DNA of 5,809 bases from Micromonosporaceae bacterium (GTDB taxonomy: Bacteria > Actinomycetota > Actinomycetes > Mycobacteriales > Micromonosporaceae). Shown here one piece after another: positions 1-5,809 of the stretch (positions are counted from its first letter, which is position 1; every line of letters begins with the position of its first letter). The notes beneath the pieces were generated by a model that was not told the DNA's origin, did no database searches, and worked only from the letters and a program-made list of their open reading frames with translations. The position numbers and the translations under genes are program-made. The stretch covers positions 1 to 5,809 of the forward strand of contig JADGGF010000298.1 in the NCBI GenBank assembly GCA_019690055.1, given 5' to 3'.

Positions 1-3000
1 CGATCAGAACCCGGCGGGTCGGGGTGAACGGCATCGGCTCCAGCGCCGCGGCCGCGAGGCCGAGCACCGGACGGCCGTCAACCGCGGGCGGCAGCGACTC
101 CAGCGACACCCGCTCGGGCATGGCCCGCACGGCCGGGGCGGGCGTGACCCCGGCCCGACGCATCGACTCGGCGAGATGCTTGACCATCGACGCCTGGCTG
201 TGGTTGTCCGTCGCGCCCCCGAGCACGGCGACCTGGATCTCCACCTGGCCGAGCAGGCCCCGACCCGGTGGTGAGGTTGGCTTGAGCACGTCCAGCGGCA
301 CCCCGAGGCTCTGGTAGTCGTTGGGGTCGGCCATCCGCAGCACTATGCGGGTCTGGATCTGCGCCGCCAGGGCCGAGGGCACCGAGGCGGGCCGGTCCGC
401 GGTGATCAGGACGTGGACGCCCACGGCCCGGCCGTCCGTTGCGATCTGCGTAAATGCCTCGAACAACCGTGCTCGGTCGCCGACCTCGTACGCCTGCCGG
501 AAGGCCGCGATGCCGTCGACGAGCAGGAGGATGCGCGGCTCCTGCGGCGCCTGGGCGATCTTCCGGTAGGCGGTGATGGTCCCCGCGCCGACCCGGCTGT
601 ACCGCTCACCGCGCTCCGCCACCAGCGACGCGAGCCAGCGGATCAGACGGGCGACGCGGTCGTGGTCGGTGCCGGCGACGATGCTGCCGACGTGCGGCAG
701 ATCCTCGAGCATGGCCAGGCTGCGGTTGCCGAAGTCGAGCCCGTAGACATGGCACGGCCCGCCGCTGGCCGTCGACGCTGCGGCGATCGCGAGCGTACGC
801 AGCAGCGTCGACTTGCCCGAGCCGCCCGTGCCGTAGACGGCGAGGTTGCCCTCGTCGGGCCGGTACGCCACCGGCGGCTGGTCCTGCTCATGCGGCAGGT
901 CCTGCACACCGAAGACCAGTTCGTGGTCGACCCGCTGCCGCGGCACCGTCTCGAGGTCGTAGACGCGCTGCAGCTCCGGCAGCCAGGGCTGGCGGGGCCG
1001 ACGCAGCTCGGCCAGTTTCGTGGCCTCGACGATGGCCCCGATCATGCGCTGGATGTCGGTCGGACCGAGGTCGATCGGGGCCCGCTCCACCTCCGGTTCC
1101 CGCCACACCATCCGGCCGCGGCCGAAGCGAAGCTCCTCGATGAGGATCTCCGGTGGCGGAGGGGCGTCGCTGGTCCACCCGTTGCCGTACCCGGCCTGGA
1201 ACACGACCAGGCGGCCCGGCCCCGTCTTCGAGACCGCCCGGCCTCTGATCGATGGATCGAAGTGGGCCGCCTGCGGGGTGCCGAGGACGTCGATGCTGTC
1301 GTTCTCGTCGGCGGTGCGCAGCGCTAGGCGCAGGTTGGTGTTGGCGCGCAGGTTCTCCCGGATGACCCCGGCCGGCCGTTGGGTGGCGAGGATCAGGTGG
1401 ACGCCCAGCGAGCGTCCCCGCTGCGCCACGTCGACCACCCCGTCGATGAACTCGGGCAGTTCCTTCACCAGGGCGGCGAACTCGTCGACCACGATGACCA
1501 GGCTGGGTGGCGCCTCGGCCACGCCCTCCCGCTCCAGCTCCAGCAGGTCCTTGACCCGGTACTTCGCGAAGAGCTTCTCCCGAGCCTTGAACTCGGCCTC
1601 CAACGAGGCCAGCGCCCGACGGACCAGATGGGGGTCGAGGTCGGTGAACAGACCGACCGTGTGCGGCAGGTACACCAGGTCCTTGAAGGCGGACCCGCCC
1701 TTGTAGTCGATGAGCATGAAGGTCAGCCGCTGCGGGCTGTGCGCGGCGGCCATCGCCAGGATCCACGACTGGAGCAGCTCGCTCTTGCCGGAACCGGTGG
1801 TGCCGCCCACCAACGCGTGCGGCCCGTCCTCGCGGAGGTCCAGCGCGTGGGGCCCGGCGGCGCTGCGGCCGATCACGGCCCGCAGGGTGCCGGCCTTGCG
1901 CTCCCGGCCGGTGGACGCGTACGGGCCGGTCAGGATCGATCGGTTCTGCCGCCAGCTCTCCAGGATGTACTCGGCGGAGGGCGACACCGGGCGGTCACCG
2001 ATCGACAGCAGCGACACCATGCGCGGCAGGTCGCTCGCGTCCTCCACCCGGGCGCCGACGTCCACCACCGGCGCCAGCCGCCGACCCAGGTCGTCCGCGG
2101 TGGCCGCGTCGAGCAGGTCGACCTGCAGCGGATGCACCAACTCTCCGGTGTGGACGAAGCCGGCCGCGGCCTGGGGAGACCCGGGCTGCAGTGTGACGAA
2201 CTGGCGGCAGGCGGCCGGCAGGTGGGTGACGTCCTCGGCCAGCCAGAGCACGACCACGCCGTGGCGCCAGCCGCGCTCGGCGATCTCCACCAGCCGGCTC
2301 CGCTCGACCGGCACGGCGTCCTCGACGAGGACCAGCACGATGGGCCCGGGCGGCCGAGCGGACCCGCTGCCGGACGACCGGCGCTCGCCTTCGCGCGTGG
2401 CAATCAGGTCCTCGACCGCCGAGACCAGGGCGTTCGCCTCCTCGTGGGTGGCGGCCAGCGGCCAGACCGGGGCGCGGCCCACGGGTGCCTTGAGCGGGGA
2501 GTGCGGCGAGGTGGTGTGCGGCAGCCAGGCGAGCCACTGCCAGTCCCGGGCGCGCTGGTCGGCGGCTACCGCGACCAGTACCAGCTCTGCGGGCGAGTGC
2601 AGGGCCACCGCCTGAGCCACGAGGGAGCGAGCCGCGCCGAGCACCAGCTCGCGCGGGCCGGCGACGCCGATGGCCCCGTGCTCCAGCGGCTGGGCCAGCA
2701 CCGGGACGTTGTCGACGTACTTGAAACGGTCGCGTACGGCCGTCACCTTGGCGGCGAGGTCGCGCGGCACGTCCCGCCGCGACGAGATCGTGATCTCGCT
2801 GCGGGACGGCTGACGACCCAGGCCGAGCCGCAGCTCGCAGAAGCCCGGGTCGTCGGGCCGGCGTGTCCACAACAGCGGGGTCCGACGCCGCACGGCATCG
2901 ATGCATTCCGACAGAGACGGATATTCCCGCCCGCGGGCCGCCACCTCCTCGGCCGCGGCACGCTCCGCCAGCGCCGACAGCTCGTCGAGGTCCTGCTCGA

Positions 3001-3886
3001 ACCGCTTGACCGCTTTCTTGAACGCTGCCTTTCCCGCGAGGCGGCCCTCGACCGCGTAGCCGACCACCATCAGCGGGCTGAACAGGACGAACAGCAGCGA
3101 GTACAGCGACCGCGTGACCAGGTACAACACGCCGCCCATGATCAGCGGAGTGATTGCCGCGATCACCGGGAAGCGGGGTGGGTCCGTGGGCTTGGGCGGT
3201 TCCGGGGCCTCGAAGGTCTCGCCCGGGTAGCGGGGGTCCAGCCGCGGCGAGCGGATGTGCCCGTCGACGGCCCCGTCCGCGCTGAGGCTGGCCGCCGCCG
3301 AGGAGAGCATGCGCACCGTGAACCGGGTTTCGCCGAGCTGGACCACGTCGTCGGGGCGCAGCACGGCCCGGGTGACCGGGGCGCCGTTGACCTCGATGCC
3401 GTTGGCCGACCCCAGGTCGACGATCTCCGGCAGGGCGCCGATGGTGAGCCGGGCGTGCCGTCGCGACACGAGCGGATCGCCCAACACGACCGCACACTCC
3501 GGGTCCCGGCCGATGACCGCGCTCATCGAGCGCACGGGCAGCTCCCGGCCGCCCCGCCCGAGCACGGTCACGACAGCCACCGTGTCGCGCAACTCGGCCG
3601 TGTACGCCTCGGGCGCCCAGGTCAGCGCCACCGTCATGCCCGAGCGCAGGCCGCTGTCCGCCACCCGGACGCTCGGGTCGAGGGCCACCCCGGTCCCCTG
3701 GTCGACGACCAGCGTCACGCGGCCGGTGCGCGGACCGTGGCTCGCCAGCGGCGCCCCCTGCCGCAGGGGATCGGCCCGCCACAACCGCTCCGCGAGGTCG
3801 CCGACAGTGGCCCCGGTGTCCACAGTGGCCATGAGGTCGACCGGCGGCGCCCCGTCGTGGCGGCGCAGTGTGAACTTCAGCTTCAT
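1..3886 (-). CDS. FHA-domain FtsK/SpoIIIE-type ATPase, EccC/EssC-like type VII secretion motor (3' end beyond window)
   Basis: The first 1295 codons are visible, read from ATG at 3886; the frame is open to the left edge. Domains in order: residues 1-95, a beta-rich, possibly ubiquitin-like module; 104-193, an FHA domain with the phosphothreonine-binding signature (GR 126-127, SRRH 141-144, NG 162-163); about 239-258 and 260-279, two transmembrane helices; 280-320, a charged, probably coiled-coil segment; about 395-600, an ATPase-like fold with no Walker A lysine. FtsK/SpoIIIE domain 1 has Walker A GGTTGSGKSE (694-703), DYKGG near 727, Walker B VIVVDEFAAL ending at 806, and ATQRP (834-838). 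Domain 2 has Walker A GTGGSGKST (1019-1027) and Walker B ILLLVDG (1119-1125), lacking the usual Glu. Residues 1285-1295 (PFTPTRRVLI then G) look like the lead-in to a third Walker A. Known EccC/EssC proteins are hexameric membrane motors exporting WXG100-type proteins; that role is inferred here. A plain FtsK DNA translocase is less likely given the FHA domain, two helices and serial ATPase domains. Confidence 0.5.
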   Translation of the reverse strand, partial: MKLKFTLRRHDGAPPVDLMATVDTGATVGDLAERLWRADPLRQGAPLASHGPRTGRVTLVVDQGTGVALDPSVRVADSGLRSGMTVALTWAPEAYTAELRDTVAVVTVLGRGGRELPVRSMSAVIGRDPECAVVLGDPLVSRRHARLTIGALPEIVDLGSANGIEVNGAPVTRAVLRPDDVVQLGETRFTVRMLSSAAASLSADGAVDGHIRSPRLDPRYPGETFEAPEPPKPTDPPRFPVIAAITPLIMGGVLYLVTRSLYSLLFVLFSPLMVVGYAVEGRLAGKAAFKKAVKRFEQDLDELSALAERAAAEEVAARGREYPSLSECIDAVRRRTPLLWTRRPDDPGFCELRLGLGRQPSRSEITISSRRDVPRDLAAKVTAVRDRFKYVDNVPVLAQPLEHGAIGVAGPRELVLGAARSLVAQAVALHSPAELVLVAVAADQRARDWQWLAWLPHTTSPHSPLKAPVGRAPVWPLAATHEEANALVSAVEDLIATREGERRSSGSGSARPPGPIVLVLVEDAVPVERSRLVEIAERGWRHGVVVLWLAEDVTHLPAACRQFVTLQPGSPQAAAGFVHTGELVHPLQVDLLDAATADDLGRRLAPVVDVGARVEDASDLPRMVSLLSIGDRPVSPSAEYILESWRQNRSILTGPYASTGRERKAGTLRAVIGRSAAGPHALDLREDGPHALVGGTTGSGKSELLQSWILAMAAAHSPQRLTFMLIDYKGGSAFKDLVYLPHTVGLFTDLDPHLVRRALASLEAEFKAREKLFAKYRVKDLLELEREGVAEAPPSLVIVVDEFAALVKELPEFIDGVVDVAQRGRSLGVHLILATQRPAGVIRENLRANTNLRLALRTADENDSIDVLGTPQAAHFDPSIRGRAVSKTGPGRLVVFQAGYGNGWTSDAPPPPEILIEELRFGRGRMVWREPEVERAPIDLGPTDIQRMIGAIVEATKLAELRRPRQPWLPELQRVYDLETVPRQRVDHELVFGVQDLPHEQDQPPVAYRPDEGNLAVYGTGGSGKSTLLRTLAIAAASTASGGPCHVYGLDFGNRSLAMLEDLPHVGSIVAGTDHDRVARLIRWLASLVAERGERYSRVGAGTITAYRKIAQAPQEPRILLLVDGIAAFRQAYEVGDRARLFEAFTQIATDGRAVGVHVLITADRPASVPSALAAQIQTRIVLRMADPNDYQSLGVPLDVLKPTSPPGRGLLGQVEIQVAVLGGATDNHSQASMVKHLAESMRRAGVTPAPAVRAMPERVSLESLPPAVDGRPVLGLAAAALEPMPFTPTRRVLI
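3883..3886 (-). other. ATGA stop-start overlap of the two genes
   Basis: The minus-strand tetranucleotide ATGA holds the ATG of the ATPase gene (3886-3884) and the TGA of the transglutaminase-fold gene (3885-3883). Such overlaps usually mean one polycistronic message with translational coupling, where ribosomes ending the first protein restart on the second. This implies matched production of the two proteins. There is no room for a separate terminator, and no convincing promoter for the ATPase gene was seen inside the upstream coding region. Confidence 0.5.
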
Positions 3887-5809
3887 GAGGCACCTCGTCC
3901 TGCCACCGCCGGCCGGGGCCGGCTATCCGGGCGGCCGCTGCGCGAGCGCCGGCCGCGGGACCGCCCCGCCATCCGGACGGCGGCCCGTTGCTGTTCGATG
4001 AGCGCCTGAGCCCGGCGGCGCAGCGCCACGACCTGGTCGTCGGCCCGCAACGACCGCAGGCTCAGCGCCACCCGCAGGCGGGCCACGACACCCAGTCCCT
4101 TGGTCAGTTCCTTCCGGATGCGCTCGACCCGATCCCAGAACTTCGCCGCGTCCTGGGCCGACGTTTCGGCATCTCCATAGATGACTCCATCGACCACGAC
4201 AGCGAGCTCGGTGAATGTCCCGGGAGGCAGCAGTTTCGCGTCGTCGAGCACGGCGGCGTGCGCCCGCCGCGTCACGGCGTGGACCACCGTCGGCTCGCGC
4301 AACGGCCGGCGAACCTCACCGAGGTCACGCACCCGGTCCACCAGCTCCTGCCACGCCCCGGCGTACCGGTTGGCCGGCAACCGGGTCGTGCGGCGACGGT
4401 GGCGTCGACGGGCTTTCGTGCCGAGGACCGCACCGACGGCCAGTCCGAGCAACGCCAGGGGCGGTCCCGCCCAGATGAGTACCGGGCGCAGCCAGCGCCA
4501 GATCCGCTCCCAGAGCGGCGGGTCGGGCGGCTCAGGGACGGACGGCGGCTCCTCCCGGCTGGTGTCGGTCCGGGTCCGCGGTGGTTGGGCCGCGTTCGGG
4601 GGCGGCACCACCGCGGCCTGCCGCTCCTCGAAGGTCTCCGGCGGGCGTTCGTCCGGGCGCTTGGACCGGTCCGGCATGAACTCTGTCTCGGGGATCGGCA
4701 CCCACGACCCGTCGGCGACCCGGACCTCCACCCAGGCGTGCACGTTCTGACCGCGCACGGCGCCGGTCGCGTCCGGCCGGGCGCCGAGCACGACCCGGGC
4801 CGGAATGCCCAGGTAGTTGGCGATGAGCGCGTACGCCGCGGCGTACTGCTCGTCGTTGCCGGCCGGTTGCCGGTCCTGAACGAACGCGGTGAGCCGCCCG
4901 ATGCTGTGGCCGGGCAGGAACTGCTCCTCGCCCTCGCCACCGTCGGTGTACGCACCGTGGGTCCGCAACCACTCGGCGACCGCGTCGAGCCGGGACGGTA
5001 GGTCGATCGCCCCCGCCGTCCACTCGGCGACCTTGGCCGAGAGGATGGCCGAGGCCGGTTCGGTCAGGTCGGGCCGGGCGTACGGCTGAGCGTCGACCGG
5101 CATCTCCGGATTCACCAGCGTCGTGGTGAGGGTGAAGCTGTCACCCTCCCTCAGCCGCACCGTGACGATGCCGGCCGACAGCTCACGGTTGTAGTACAGG
5201 CTGGCCCCCAACTCAGCCGCGCGGGGGCCGGTGAAGTCCACCTTGGACACTCGCCCCGCCTCGGGCAGCCAGGCGTTGACGTCACTCGCCGCCGCGTAGC
5301 CGGCCCCGATCGTCACCTGGATCGTCGTCAGCGGGCCGGCCGGCTCGCCGACCCGGGTGCCCGGCCGGAACGCGTCCTCGTCGGTTGCCCGCCACACCGA
5401 GCCGTCGTAGTCGTCCAGAGTGGCGATGCGCAGGGTCGCCCCCTCCGGCAGCCCGTCAACGGTGAACAGGACCTGATCCCACAACCGGTTGGCGTCCTCC
5501 GTGTACTTCCGGAAGCCGACCAGCGGGCTCGGGTAGTCCGACAGGTTGAACGGAGGCACCACGTAGTCGCGTAGCACCGTCCGCGGGGCCTGGGCTCCGG
5601 GCAGCAGTGGCGTTATGACGACGGCGACCGCCCCGGCACCGGCGAGCACGCCGGCCGCCAGCGTCGCCCGGCGGAGCGGCCGGGAGGTCGACCGGGTCGG
5701 CGGGCGCAGGCGCCGCAACCGCGCCGACGTCCACACCAGCGTGCCGACCCCGAAGATCACGCCATCGAGCAACTTCGCGGCGGGCTCGTTGGTCCCGAGC
5801 GCCAGCACC
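3883..5809 (-). CDS. Membrane-anchored transglutaminase-fold protein, TgpA-like, probably catalytically inactive (5' end beyond window)
   Basis: The last 641 codons are visible, ending in TGA at 3885-3883; the true start lies past the right edge. Residue numbers count from the codon at 5808, which is not the true start. Residues about 13-30 and 48-70 are hydrophobic helices separated by an Arg-rich, presumably cytoplasmic loop. Residues 71-440 should be outside the membrane. The transglutaminase-like core spans about 262-377, with conserved GIPARVV (334-340) and HAWVEV (357-362). The Cys position is Asp (GNDEQYA, D319), and the Asp expected after WVP is Pro (WVPIPET, P373), so only H357 of the Cys-His-Asp triad remains. 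A Pro-rich linker (about 378-436) leads to a helix at 443-463 and an Arg-rich stop-transfer (466-476). The cytoplasmic tail resembles DUF4129 (about 480-585) and ends in a disordered Arg-rich stretch (611-641). TgpA-type proteins often sit with MoxR and DUF58 genes in actinobacteria, so those would be expected further right. A structural or peptide-binding role fits better than catalysis. Confidence 0.5.
   Translation of the reverse strand, partial: VLALGTNEPAAKLLDGVIFGVGTLVWTSARLRRLRPPTRSTSRPLRRATLAAGVLAGAGAVAVVITPLLPGAQAPRTVLRDYVVPPFNLSDYPSPLVGFRKYTEDANRLWDQVLFTVDGLPEGATLRIATLDDYDGSVWRATDEDAFRPGTRVGEPAGPLTTIQVTIGAGYAAASDVNAWLPEAGRVSKVDFTGPRAAELGASLYYNRELSAGIVTVRLREGDSFTLTTTLVNPEMPVDAQPYARPDLTEPASAILSAKVAEWTAGAIDLPSRLDAVAEWLRTHGAYTDGGEGEEQFLPGHSIGRLTAFVQDRQPAGNDEQYAAAYALIANYLGIPARVVLGARPDATGAVRGQNVHAWVEVRVADGSWVPIPETEFMPDRSKRPDERPPETFEERQAAVVPPPNAAQPPRTRTDTSREEPPSVPEPPDPPLWERIWRWLRPVLIWAGPPLALLGLAVGAVLGTKARRRHRRRTTRLPANRYAGAWQELVDRVRDLGEVRRPLREPTVVHAVTRRAHAAVLDDAKLLPPGTFTELAVVVDGVIYGDAETSAQDAAKFWDRVERIRKELTKGLGVVARLRVALSLRSLRADDQVVALRRRAQALIEQQRAAVRMAGRSRGRRSRSGRPDSRPRPAVAGRGAS
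3891..3896 (-). promoter_or_regulatory. Ribosome binding site of the FHA-FtsK ATPase gene
   Basis: On the minus strand GAGGTG reads from 3896 to 3891, four bases before the ATG at 3886. It matches the core of the 16S anti-Shine-Dalgarno complement and supports ATG 3886 as the start, which gives the protein beginning MKLKFTLRRH. The site lies inside the last codons of the upstream transglutaminase-fold gene. A GTG at 3893 is also a possible start but opens a different frame that has no recognisable domain. Confidence 0.5.

Noticed and set aside
413..1766. Long open frames at 413-1327 (plus strand) and 888-1766 (minus strand).
   Set aside because: Both lie over ATPase domains 1 and 2 in other frames, and neither shows motifs or a plausible amino acid composition.
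1..3886. The ATPase as a chromosomal FtsK/SpoIIIE DNA translocase.
   Set aside because: FtsK and SpoIIIE have a four-helix membrane domain, a single motor domain and a DNA-reading gamma domain. This protein has FHA, two helices and serial ATPase domains, which fit EccC/EssC.
1995..3893. A 632-codon minus-strand frame starting at GTG 3893, beside the chosen ATPase start.
   Set aside because: It is out of frame with the domain-bearing reading and its product is Arg/Gly/Ala low complexity. The frame from ATG 3886 carries all motifs continuously past 1995 to the left edge.
3908..3923. Near-perfect inverted repeat GCCGGCC-GG-GGCCGGC just upstream of the ATPase start.
   Set aside because: It lies inside Arg/Pro/Gly codons of the upstream gene in GC-saturated sequence. 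The two-base loop is too short unless the stem is trimmed, and there is no U-tract. A weak effect on coupling is possible but unsupported.
1379..4009. An 876-codon open frame on the plus strand, opposite the ATPase gene.
   Set aside because: Its translation is low-complexity, rich in Arg, Gly, Gln, His and Asp, with no recognisable domain. The opposite strand encodes clear FHA, FtsK and Walker motifs. Long antisense open frames are normal at this GC content.
3988..5001. A 337-codon plus-strand frame opposite the transglutaminase-fold gene.
   Set aside because: The minus-strand frame here has clear transglutaminase-like strands, a membrane helix and a DUF4129-like tail. The plus-strand product has no family features.

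Overview
The window is very GC-rich, with strongly G/C-biased third codon positions, no TTA codon noticed in either gene, and dense coding with no intergenic gap. This looks like a filamentous or high-GC actinobacterium. A Micromonosporaceae-type genome is a guess from overall style, not from any marker gene. No RNA gene, mobile element, CRISPR array, tandem repeat or convincing promoter or terminator was seen. Every base belongs to one of two minus-strand genes, and both run off the window.

Region by region, in transcription order (right to left). From the right edge to 3883 lies the C-terminal 641 codons of a membrane-anchored, transglutaminase-fold protein of TgpA-like layout: N-terminal membrane segments, an exported transglutaminase-like domain, a proline-rich linker, a membrane segment, and a cytoplasmic DUF4129-like tail ending in an Arg-rich stretch. 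Its transglutaminase core appears to lack the nucleophilic Cys (Asp in its place) and the Asp of the triad (Pro in its place). From 3886 to the left edge lies the first 1295 codons of a large FtsK/SpoIIIE-family secretion ATPase of the EccC/EssC type. It has a possible ubiquitin-like N-terminal domain, a canonical FHA domain, two transmembrane helices, a degenerate ATPase-like module, and two recognisable FtsK/SpoIIIE ATPase domains. The window ends just where the third ATPase domain should begin.

The two genes overlap by four bases (ATGA), so they are very probably co-transcribed and translationally coupled. Together they suggest part of a type VII secretion-like (WXG100-exporting) locus. 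The ATPase would be the cytoplasmic motor, its FHA domain would link it to Ser/Thr phosphorylation, and the transglutaminase-fold protein would be an envelope partner, possibly a binding scaffold rather than an enzyme. The secretion role is inferred from family architecture. No WXG100 substrate or other secretion component lies within the window.

The ATPase frame has no stop before the left edge, so it is easy to miss in a list of closed frames. Several long open frames on both strands across the same DNA are GC-driven shadows. The most notable points are the apparently dead transglutaminase centre, the possible Ubl-FHA-two-TM-FtsK fusion in a high-GC bacterium, and the chain of ATPase modules in which only the first FtsK domain keeps a full Walker A and Walker B set.
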